Source of the DNA: Oscarella lobularis
Lineage: Eukaryota > Porifera > Homoscleromorpha > Homosclerophorida > Oscarellidae
Assembly (NCBI RefSeq): GCF_947507565.1
Contig: NC_089182.1
Span: 1,054,001 to 1,118,000 of the forward strand
Direction: 5' to 3'
DNA: 64,000 bases
This document shows positions 53,877 to 63,286 of this stretch, one piece after another (within the stretch, counting starts at the first letter, position 1; each line of letters opens with the position of its first letter). A program made the translations under genes and the position numbers. A model generated the notes under the pieces. The model saw only the letters and a program-made list of their open reading frames with translations, did no database searches and was not told where the DNA came from.

Positions 53877-56383
53877 ATGTTGTTTGTCTCGTTTCTTGCT
53901 CTGCTGGGTCTTGCGGGATCCTCCGTTCCACTGCACGGTCTTTACGAGAACTGCATGCCTGCAGCGGAGCACTACAAGAATCCATTTGACTTTGATACCG
54001 TGAAAGCTAAACTTTCTTTGTGGGTACAGCAGTACATCTAGTGAACCGGTTTGTTTTTGCAGGTGAATCTGACTGCTACAGTCAAACTTCCTTCAGGAGG
54101 ATCTGTTACCATCGATGGGTGAGTCACGTGTCATGTATTGTACTGTAACTTCTCAATGTATTTTCTAGATTCTACTATCAGGTAGTGTTGGCACGTGCAG
54201 AGTTATCTTTTGCAGCTGTGTGTGTGTCTCTCTCTCTCTCTCTCTCTCTCCAAAGAACTACAGTCGATCAAATAAGAATGATCGGGAGATTCTTACTCCA
54301 GAGGGCGATCCTGCATTTTGTATACGCTATGCTCCAGTAGAGGAAGGATCTCATTCTGGGACAATGGAACTGAAAGATCCTTCAGGAGTGAAAAAACATT
54401 CTTTTGAATTTTCAGCTGAAAAGGTGCAGTAGCATAGCTGTTTCATGAAGTTAATTTGAGTGCATAGGGAAGCGACATGAGAGGTTACATTAGGCTGGGA
54501 AGAAATAACTTGCATTTTCAGTTTGAAAACAACAGGTGGAATGACAAATTGTTATGGTGAAAACGTTCACGTTTAGCTTATGCCAGGACCTACTTTCCAG
54601 TCGGTGAAAACATATGCTGGGTGAGATATCAACAAGGTTAGCAAATAGCATTTATCTATTCAAATGCATAGTTGAGATATTAGGAACGTATGACTTTGAT
54701 ACGTACTTCTCGGCGTTGGCTAAGCACGGAGGCACGTACACTCGTCTGTGGTTGACGGACGCCTATATGGATGGCCTTGCCGTCGAAATTGCCATAGGAG
54801 TGTTCAATCTCACCAATCTCTGGTAAAAACGTCTGAAGTTGTGCTTCAGCGTTTGTCATTTTGTTGCGGGGGGGAAAAGGCGTCTGGATTACGTTGTGGC
54901 GCTGGCAGAACAGCTTGATATTCGACTTTTGATGTGCACTGAAAGTTTCAACTTGCTGCGCAGCAAAGCGCCGTACGATAAGTGGAGCACGTCCTATTTG
55001 AACAAGGCTAATGGTGGAATTCTCGATCGCCCGCAGGGTACACGTGTATTTCTAGAAACTGTGAAATTTTTGGTATCGCCTTTGTCTAGATTTTTTTACG
55101 GACGAAGCTGCCAAAGCTGATTATAAAGGCAGACTGCGTTATCTAATTTCGCGATATGGTTATTCGACGAGCGTCTTTGCATGGGAATATTTTAACGAGG
55201 TTTTGTATTGAAAAAACAGGCGAGGATACGACGTTAAAATTTCCTCCTAGGTCGACATCACCGATGGATACAGTTCCACTGCTCAGGTGGCATGGATCAA
55301 AGGTTCCTTGATCTCATCTACCTATTTCTCTTATTCTCTTATTATTAGAGATGACCGATTGGATACACGGTCTTGATACGAATCGTCATCTCGTTTCTAC
55401 GTCCTATTCGAACTCAGCTGGCGATCCAAACGTGCAGGCTCTAGACAGTCTCGATTTTACGATGACCCACAGCTACAATGAGAACGACATCGCTGCATCA
55501 ACGGCCCAGTGGGTAAGCTAGAAACCAAAACGACCTATCAAGAGCACACCACAGCATTTGACTGTTTCTAGCCAAAAATGAAGGTGGAGAAATACAAAAA
55601 GCCGTCGTACGTAGCAGAATTCGGAATAGGCAATGAAGTAATATCTAAACTATTTACTAGTCCCGTTCTAGTACTCCGTCACTTTCTCAGAATCAAGACA
55701 AGGCTGGCTGGTCTCTTCATAACGGCTTATGGGCGCCTGTCATGCAATTTGGCGCTGGGACATGCATGTAAATTTCAAAATCAACTTCTTTTTGTAAATT
55801 TAGCATTTGTCTTTTTGTAGGACGTGGTGGTGGGATAGCTGGGTGGCGCCAAATAACCTCTATGGAGCATTCGTCGGGGTGAGCGAGTTTGTCAAGTTGG
55901 TTGAATGGGCTCAATATGACTGGATGGCGGTTGAAAATGTGACGACGAGTTTAAACACGAGTCGGCTTTACTTGATGGTCGGAAAATCGCTTCACAAACA
56001 ATTTCCACGTGAGTATCTTCTACACAGTCAGAATATGGGATTATGCATGTCCGATGCTTAAGCGATTAAGGGATACGCTGTCGCCGTTCTGTGGGCGCAA
56101 AACCTCTGCTCGACCTGGAAAAAACACCACGACGGAATTGCATGCAGCAAGCAGAGCGATCTCGCTATCACCATACCGGGATGTCAATACCAACAAAGTA
56201 CAAATACCCAATGTGATGCCCATACAAATTCGTCTGCTTTTAGACTACGAAGTAACTTGGTATAACACGACAACAGGAAAACCGCTGCCCCTCGAGACCC
56301 ACGATCCGTGCGCCGACGGCACGTTGAAGTTCACGGCTCCCGACTTCTTGTACGACATAGCGGGAATAGCCCTAATAACTTAA
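53877..56383 (+). CDS. Secreted clan GH-A glycoside hydrolase with N-terminal DUF5060-like domain
   Basis: The enzyme probably cleaves a beta-glycan outside the cell; the substrate is unknown. Sixteen exons join in phase to give 576 residues: 53877-54023, 54063-54118, 54169-54181, 54256-54423, 54468-54535, 54587-54636, 54684-54822, 54880-55037, 55090-55199, 55251-55302, 55349-55512, 55572-55637, 55691-55767, 55821-56008, 56063-56197, 56244-56383. The chain begins with a signal peptide (MLFVSFLALLGLAG). A beta-sandwich region like DUF5060 follows (about 20-140, with NPFDFDTV and GFYYQ), then a TIM barrel. The acid/base Glu303 is in YFNEVD and the nucleophile Glu391 in YVAEFG, the two clan GH-A landmarks. 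Other barrel motifs are GENICW, GGTYTRLWLTD and FTMTHSY. The junctions around 54637-54683 and 54823-54879 (purine-rich acceptor) are the least certain. The gene converges on the MPPED gene. Confidence 0.82.
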
Positions 56384-56412
56384 AAGGGATTGGCGATGGG
56401 TCTGTTTCAACG

Positions 56413-56418
56413 TTTATT
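56413..56418 (-). terminator. Polyadenylation signal AATAAA of the MPPED-type gene
   Basis: Read on the minus strand, AATAAA lies about 103 nt after the MPPED stop and only 30 bp from the stop of the convergent hydrolase gene. The two 3'UTRs must overlap. Confidence 0.55.
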
Positions 56419-56520
56419 TTGTATTTCTTTCTTTCTTACTTTGTACTAATGTTTCTTTTGCAGCGCTCTGGTTTCCTCCACTCCAAAAAAACATGTGAAA
56501 CATTTCGGCCGACTTGTAAA

Positions 56521-57490
56521 TTATTTTGCTTTTTGCTGCCTCTTGCCAGGCAAATCAAACACAATAGGGGGCTGCGTTGGCGTGTACTGATACGAACACG
56601 TTGACGCGTTCACAAAGACTGTTTGACCATCAGTAGTCATCCCATAGCCTAAGAAAGGAACTTTACTCTACGTACAGTGTAGTACCCTCCCAATTACTCT
56701 ACGTGCCTTCATGTATGTGCCCAAAAACGTGATACTTTGGCTTGATACGCGTTTGAATTTCGCGAAGCAGGTCAACGCAGCCGGCTCGATCTCCACTGAA
56801 GCACAGATCCCCATGTCCTATCGGTGGTCCATGGGTCATTAGAATGTCTATATCGTTCGGTATCATAGCCCATTTGTCTTGGAGCGCCTTCCCACGTGGA
56901 AGATTAAATGCCCAATCGCAAAATTCTGGCTGCCTAAACGTTGATGTATAAAATTCCACTTATCTAATAAATGTCGATACTTACCATGGAGACCCGTATA
57001 TTTTGAATCCAAGGACTTCCGTCGCTTCATCTTGCAAGTAGATGCAATTGGTTAGCAACGCTCGGACTGCTTCGGAGTCGCACGTTTTCCCGCCGAGAAA
57101 GCGAAACGACGTTTTCTCGAATGAGGCGACGTCGAATGTAAGTTCGTGATTTCCTGCAATGACGATCTTGTATCGGTGTGGAAGTCGACCGAGAAATTCG
57201 TTGAATTTCTGCACTTCGTCGGGTCGGCCCATTCGGCTGAAGTCGCCGCTGTGCAAGAGCACGTCTCCCTCGGGCACGTCGAGACGATCCGTTTTGCTGT
57301 GCGTGTCTGATAGGCAGACGAATCGCGTGTGTCCCTCTGCTTTCGCCGTGTTACGAGACACTCCGTGCACTTTGCGCACTTTCTGCTTCGCGCTCAGTTG
57401 CTCCCAGGACGTGTAAGGATCCTGGACAAGCTGTGGAGAAACGTCCTTCCATATTCGATCAAAACTGCACTTGCTTTTCTTAGCGCCCAT
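56521..57490 (-). CDS. MPPED: MPPED-family metallophosphoesterase
   Basis: These enzymes are class III cyclic-nucleotide phosphodiesterases with a two-metal centre. Three exons on the minus strand, 57490-56985, 56933-56707 and 56648-56521, give 286 residues (human MPPED2 is 294). All metal and catalytic motifs are present: SDTH (Asp62, His64), GDFS (Asp83), GNHE (Asn114, His115), THGPP (His203) and FGHIHEG (His241, His243). His241 is kept, whereas MPPED2 of vertebrates has Gly there. The second intron (56706-56649) starts with GC instead of GT, and only this join gives HEGYGMTTDG. I chose the start at 57490: it yields MGAKKS, a myristoylation-like N-terminus, and leaves a perfect TGACGTCA at 57512-57519 in the promoter. 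In-frame ATGs at 57517-57547 are alternatives. Confidence 0.92.
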
Positions 57491-57629
57491 TGCAGCTATA
57501 CGGGGACGCACTGACGTCATCAGAAAAACTGTACACAGAGAAACCACTGCACTTCCTTAGGACTGCAGTCTTGCTCCAGCCTCGCTTGCGTGGCCCACTC
57601 GAACGGCTAGCCGTTTCACGACTTCAACC
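57491..57629. promoter_or_regulatory. Shared divergent promoter, MPPED / TMEM163, with a perfect CRE
   Basis: About 139 bp separate the two divergent start codons. TGACGTCA at 57512-57519 is a perfect CREB/ATF palindrome, the same octamer as upstream of PIKfyve. Confidence 0.5.
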
Positions 57630-59192
57630 ATGTCGACGAGCGACAGCAGCAGCGGAAAAACGAAACTCCTCATGGCGACCTACGCGTACGAAATCCAGCG
57701 AACCGACGTCCACGCGGGAATCGACTCGATCGACTCGATCGACTCGTCACCATTCGCCTATCAGTGCATATCAGCAATAGACGACCGTGAGAGCAGAAAC
57801 AGAGAGGAAGTTCTAAGAATGAAATTCCTCCCCCCCCTCCCTTAGAACTGACTCTCGGTCGCGAGCACAAGCTCACGCCGCACGTCGTTCGTCGTTGGCG
57901 CAGTTTCGCTCTAATGCTCGCCTGGATGTCGATCGTCGTCAATTTCGCGATGGCCGTCGTCGCATTCGGTGACCGTTTCGATCGTTCGAAAACGCGACAC
58001 GTGTTCTCACACGTTTTTTTCTTTCTTAGTATTCGCCTTCGTCGCGAACAGTCCGGCGTCGTTTGGATTCGCTGTAAGATGGCGACTCTCTGCATCCGTT
58101 TCGTTGCATAAATATTGGCGATCGTTTTTCTTTTCAAGTTCAACGCCGCTCTCGACTCGCTGACGTCGATATTGGTTCTGTGGCGATTTTGGGGTCGCGA
58201 CGGCGCCAAGTTTTCGTGGAAGCGAGAATGGAGGTTTGTTTGGGTCGATTTTGATTTTGATTGGAGAACATCATCATCATCTTTTTTGTTCGAAGAGCGA
58301 CTATTGCCATCGCCGTTTTATTCGTTTTTTCGTCGCTGGGAATCAGTGCTCGAGCCATCGTCGCTCTCTGCACAGAACAAAAACCAGATGACGTACGGTG
58401 AAAGTATTGTATTGTACTGCAGAATCTCGCATCTAAGGACCACCTTGCATAAGACCATTTCTTACTTACTAAGTTCGTAGTGTTTTAGCTACCTCGAAAT
58501 GGAAGCACTTGTTTGTGTCCCTAAGAGGTGGTCGTGATTTCGAAGTTGAATAATTGTTACTAAAGTGCAAACTGATATCTGTAATAATTTCTCAAGTTAT
58601 TTTTTCCCCAGGATATTAATGTAGTAAGTTTGTTTGTATTGGATATTTGAGTCTGTACACGTTGGGACGATGACTTAGTTCTTTTGCCTCCCAAGGGTGG
58701 TTATAGATTTGAGGTTCTAAAGATATAGTCTACGCAGATACAGAGTCTTTTTCTGTCTTTTAGGCGATGGCAATAATCATCATGTCTTCGATCATGCTGT
58801 TTATGTCGGCGGCCATGGCTTGGGGAAAGTACGTTGCTGGTGTTGGGATGCACAGCACTGTTTTGAAAATTGATGGTTGGACGAGAAGCTCGTTAAAATC
58901 GTGTTTGACATCAGTTTTCTTTTTTTTCTAGCATTGAATAGCGGACTTGGGGCTCTCATGGGTCTTGGCGTTGTAATCAGTTCCGTTGTTTATACTTTTG
59001 TTGATTCTGTTTGGTATTTGGATTCAATTGTTGGACTTTTGATAGCGTTGGTGCTTTTTTCAACTGGAGTCAGGTTTGTTGTATACAGCAACGCGTTTTA
59101 GGGGTTTTTACTGAGAAGGCGTCTTTTTTTGTGATAGGATGTTGATAAAGTTGCTCTCTCGACGAGGACGACTATCGCCACCACAAGAGTGA
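57630..59192 (+). CDS. TMEM163: TMEM163-like zinc efflux transporter
   Basis: TMEM163 proteins are relatives of cation diffusion facilitators that export zinc from the cell or into vesicles. Eight exons join in phase to give 274 residues (human 289): 57630-57786, 57846-57968, 58030-58073, 58139-58233, 58296-58392, 58764-58875, 58932-59073 and 59138-59192. The conserved LTPHVVRRW stretch precedes the first membrane helix. Further family landmarks are SPASFGFAFNAALDSLTSIL (helix 2, with the Asp expected at the metal site), VLWRFW, an AIAIAVLFVFSSLGISARAI helix, and a C-terminal hairpin with SVWYLDSIVGLLIAL. I count about six membrane helices. Intron 5 is unusually long (371 nt), and I found no supported RNA gene in it. 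Confidence 0.88.
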
Positions 59193-59437
59193 CGAAGAAA
59201 GCTGATAAAGAAGATCTATACTTTGCAGTTGCACGTCGCAGAGAATTGCAAGAGATTATGAGACAGGATTCTATATATTAGTTTACTATCAAATGAATAA
59301 GATGATATCCTTTGCACTCATCAAACGTACAGTTGGTAAGTTGTGTATGCATTTGCAAGTTTGACAGAGTTCAATTAGAGAGCGCACAATTATTCATTCA
59401 ATTCGATAACGCCAGTTACTGTCCCGGATAGAATACA

Positions 59438-60060
<623 letters not shown>

Positions 60061-60708
60061 AGTCGAAGACAGAAGAAGAAGAGTATGTCAAGTTTATGTA
60101 GTTTATGTAGTGCAGAGCTAATGAGAAAAATAATCACGCATAGCTACTGTTTGCATGACCGCGTCATCCCCCGTACAGTTCTAACCTCGTTTAGTAAAGC
60201 GACTTCAATTTATTGATTGCGCTTCGCTAAGCGCAGTAAGGTCGTGACCTCAGGAAGGAACCTCAGGATGTGTAAAATAGTCAGTTCGCGATCTAATGAA
60301 TGCCAATCTAATCGGTAGATAGCTGAACGGAAATGTCGGAAGGGAAACGTCAGCTGGCTTTTCACGTCGCTGTGACGCCATAAGCCAGATGACGTTTCCG
60401 CAACATAGGGAGTGAAAACCCAAACCGCACCAATTAGATGTTTTCTTCCTTGACTTCCATCTGTGTTTTCGTCTTCGCTTCCACTGATTAGATTTGAGGT
60501 TTGTGGTGGTGTCCCACCTACACACTATCGTGCATTTGATTTAATCATAGATAAAATAGAAGAATTAATTGTCTTCTCCTACGCGGCGGCCTACATTACG
60601 ATCATCGTAACTTTACAAGCAATCTATCAATATCAAACTCCGCACACAAACTCTAGAAAGTAATGTTGTCTTTTAGAATCGAAAGGCGACTTTTGGAAGC
60701 AAAAAACA
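60061..60708. other. Intergenic region with several foldbacks; weak orphan exon
   Basis: No gene is firmly supported. The interval contains TGCGCTT/AAGCGCA (60218-60235), AGGTCGTGACCT (60239-60250) and a large 18-bp foldback (60343-60399), clustered within 200 bp. An open frame at 60463-60663 (+) follows a plausible acceptor (GATTAG) and encodes a hydrophobic helix (KIEELIVFSYAAAYITIIV). I see no start codon, partner exon or family for it, so it is not called as a gene. Confidence 0.4.
60343..60399. repeat. Near-perfect 18-bp inverted repeat (stem-loop)
   Basis: The arms are 60343-60360 and 60382-60399. Seventeen of 18 positions pair (single mismatch in GCTGG versus CCAGA), around a 21-nt loop that is itself partly self-complementary. 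It could be a pre-miRNA-like hairpin or the remains of a small inverted-repeat transposon. Confidence 0.7.
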
Positions 60709-62625
60709 TTATTCAACAGGCAGAGCAACATATGAGCTATACTGACCACCCCAGTACACGTGCCACTTGAGCGGAACATCAAACTCGCTTACGTCAAAAT
60801 TTTTGTCGTCAGCACCGGAAAAAGCCAGGCGAAAAGCGTGTCCAACGTCGAAACGATATGACACCGGTAGCAAATCAAACTCAATTAACTCAATGCCAGA
60901 AAGCGGACGCCAATCGGCTCGAGTATACGAGCGCTCACACTTGGTCGACGACGACGACGAAGAGCGACACCGATGCGACGCCCTCAGCGGAGCCTCGGTC
61001 ACATACGTAACCGTATTCGCCTGCAGGTCAACATCTTCCAGATACGCAAAGACGATAAGATCAGTCGCATTGACGGCTTCCACGTGGACGGCGACGTGAA
61101 CCGAGCCGGTAACGACGAGCGCACCGGACAACGGAGGCGACGTATAGACGAGCAACGCCTCGTCTTCGCGAGCCCGATCCGGATACGGATTCGAGCGAAG
61201 ATAGACCTGTTGGACGATGCTCCATCTCACGACTAACCCGGAAGAAGAGCCGAAGTCGACGTCATATTCATCGCGTCCCGTCGACGCCGACAACTCTTTC
61301 GCCAACGAAAAATCGTTTCCAAAGTAGTAGACAACGTCGTCGTGCCTCGGGGGCCACGCGTCGGCCGACTTCCACTTCTCCTCGCCCATCGTGAAATAGC
61401 GAACGGGTTTCTCCGAGCCGAATCCCGCGACGTCGATTCCCTTTAGGTGATAGTCGAAAAAGCGCACCTGATCGAGACCGAAATCGAAACAGGGTCGCGT
61501 TCCGACGCTGAACGGCGACCAATTCAAATATCCCCCGTGCACCCACGGTCCCAGTGTCAGTCGCGCGGCGCCGTTCAATCGCTCGGGAACGCGCACCAAT
61601 CCGCGAGCGAAGCCCAAGTCGTAATAGCCGCTATAGACGGCGACGGCGACGTCGTTTGCAATCAATTTTTCCCAAGCCGACGCGTCGCCCAAGGCGAGCG
61701 ACCCAAAAGCCGGCGAATCGTCGACGTCGGAAAAGACGACGTCGTCTCGAAAGCGACAGCGTCGCCAAGCGTCGGTTGCGTTCCAATTTCGCGTCGACCG
61801 ATTGCGCAGCGCCTCGTCCAGCGACATCTCTTTGACCGGAACGACGCCGCCTACGACGTACTTCGCCACCAAGGCGTACCACCAAGGCGGCCAATTGCGT
61901 TCGTCCAGCTCATAGCCCGTAAAGGGAACGTTTGTCTCAAAAGCGTTAATGGCCTTTAGGTACGGCCCGACAAAGGCACTGCAAGGCACGCCCCCGGGAG
62001 CACCGCTTTCAAACATTTCGGTTGGGAAGAAATCGGCAAAAACCGCCTTGATTTCACCACCGGCAGCGTCTGCGGCCAATATGAGTGCGTTGACGCCGTC
62101 GTAGCTGACGCCGGTGGCGCCGATTTTTTTCCCGTTACACCAAGGCTGGGCTCGAATCCATTTGAGAATTTCCTGAAAGTCGGCGCGTTCGCGCGGCGAC
62201 AGGTCGTAGAGGCGTGTCCCGTACGAGGCGCCCGAACCGCGCGTTTCGGCAACGACGAGCGCGTAGCCGCGCGGGACGAGATAGTCGATCATTCGAGTCG
62301 ATCTGACGTTGATTTGGCTGCCGAGGAAGATGGAGAAAGGCCATCGGACGACGTTAGCTCGATTGTAGCGCGTCATTTGAATGATCGTCGGAAGTGGAGG
62401 CTTTTCTGGGGTCCAGTCGCTTGGTATGTACGTGTCCAAGGCCAATAGGGTGCCGTCGTCGACTGTGACGGCGTGGGTGCGCAGGTCGAACGTTCCGTTT
62501 GGAACGTCGAAGGCGTCGACGTCGAACCAACCGGCATCTGAGGATGGGCACGGCAGTTTCGAGTACCGCCACCACAGAGCGGCTGCGCCTATAGCCAAAA
62601 TTGCTATTATTGCGGCGTACTTCAT
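60709..62625 (-). CDS. CocE/NonD (PepX, S15-like) family hydrolase, membrane-anchored
   Basis: This intronless gene encodes 638 residues. Members are serine esterases or X-Pro dipeptidyl peptidases; which one this is cannot be told from sequence alone. The chain opens with a signal anchor (residues 3-20, IIAILAIGAAALWW), so the enzyme is probably lumenal or extracellular. The DGTLLALDTYIP start motif of the alpha/beta-hydrolase domain, GYALVVAETRGSG, the nucleophile Ser174 in GVSYDG, Asp336 in SGYYDLG and His363 in GPWVHGG form a complete triad. The C-terminal third is a beta-rich jelly roll as in PepX_C (GSVHVAVHVE, then a VGHAFRLAFSG strand). The family is common in bacteria. A lack of introns in an intron-dense region is compatible with transfer or retroposition. 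A polyserine run (SSSSSS, near residue 560) interrupts a surface loop. Confidence 0.87.
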   Translation of the reverse strand: MKYAAIIAILAIGAAALWWRYSKLPCPSSDAGWFDVDAFDVPNGTFDLRTHAVTVDDGTLLALDTYIPSDWTPEKPPLPTIIQMTRYNRANVVRWPFSIFLGSQINVRSTRMIDYLVPRGYALVVAETRGSGASYGTRLYDLSPRERADFQEILKWIRAQPWCNGKKIGATGVSYDGVNALILAADAAGGEIKAVFADFFPTEMFESGAPGGVPCSAFVGPYLKAINAFETNVPFTGYELDERNWPPWWYALVAKYVVGGVVPVKEMSLDEALRNRSTRNWNATDAWRRCRFRDDVVFSDVDDSPAFGSLALGDASAWEKLIANDVAVAVYSGYYDLGFARGLVRVPERLNGAARLTLGPWVHGGYLNWSPFSVGTRPCFDFGLDQVRFFDYHLKGIDVAGFGSEKPVRYFTMGEEKWKSADAWPPRHDDVVYYFGNDFSLAKELSASTGRDEYDVDFGSSSGLVVRWSIVQQVYLRSNPYPDRAREDEALLVYTSPPLSGALVVTGSVHVAVHVEAVNATDLIVFAYLEDVDLQANTVTYVTEAPLRASHRCRSSSSSSTKCERSYTRADWRPLSGIELIEFDLLPVSYRFDVGHAFRLAFSGADDKNFDVSEFDVPLKWHVYWGGQYSSYVALPVE

Positions 62626-62796
62626 GTAGCGTTTTATACGGGATTCGAGCTACTACATCCTGAATTATTTTTTTCAAATGTGCTTGGCTAATTAGTTCAT
62701 GGCACGTGCATTTACTAAATTAATTGAATTAAGTCATTAATAAATTGTAGAATCCACTACGGGTCTTCCTACTAAATCCGGGTCGCAGGTTTGCGC
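62626..62796. promoter_or_regulatory. Shared divergent promoter, CocE-type gene / microprotein
   Basis: The two divergent start codons lie 171 bp apart. The sequence is AT-rich with several TTAATTA-type runs near 62690-62750. No specific factor site is convincing. Confidence 0.35.
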
Positions 62797-63084
62797 ATGG
62801 CATTTTCTCGTTACTCCAGTTACTCCCGTTGCTTCGCATTCCTTGCCGTGCGTGGCTTGGGTTCGACATCGACCAGTGCGAATCGCACCATATCTCTAGG
62901 AAAGGCTGAAAAAAGGTCACGAATCGCTTCGAATGGGAAGCAACGCGAGTTGCACCGCGGCGACGTCCGCTAAAGGTCTCAAAATGTTGTTTGTCTTTTC
63001 TCTAGAGTGGCCGTAGTTGCTGGAGTGTCTGTATTAGTAGGCTACGTAGCTCTCAAGACAGCCTTTCGCGGTACGGCTCATTGA
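62797..63084 (+). CDS. 65-residue putative mitochondrial/membrane microprotein
   Basis: I do not recognise this gene. Exons 62797-62915 and 63006-63084 join in phase to give 65 residues. The N-terminal half is rich in Arg, Ser and Thr and free of acidic residues until about 40 (MAFSRYSSYSRCFAFLAVRG), like a mitochondrial presequence. The C-terminal half is a single predicted membrane helix (VAVVAGVSVLVGYVAL) followed by a short basic tail. The donor (AAG|GTCACG) is not strong. If it is not used, the first exon reads on to a stop about 58 codons after the start and the helix is lost. The intron is 90 nt. Confidence 0.45.
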
Positions 63085-63286
63085 CCACTCCCCTAATCAT
63101 AAAGTCGTGCAAGTAAACACTATAGGCTAGCGTTACGACAGTCCTAAAAGACAAAATTGCATTACTAGCGTTGTTTAGGAACTGTCGTAGCACTCGGCCT
63201 TTTTTTTGAACGGCACTTCGAACAACAAATTTTTAATTAATTAATTATTGCACATTTTTTCGCGCTAAATCGTAGATCTTGAAACT

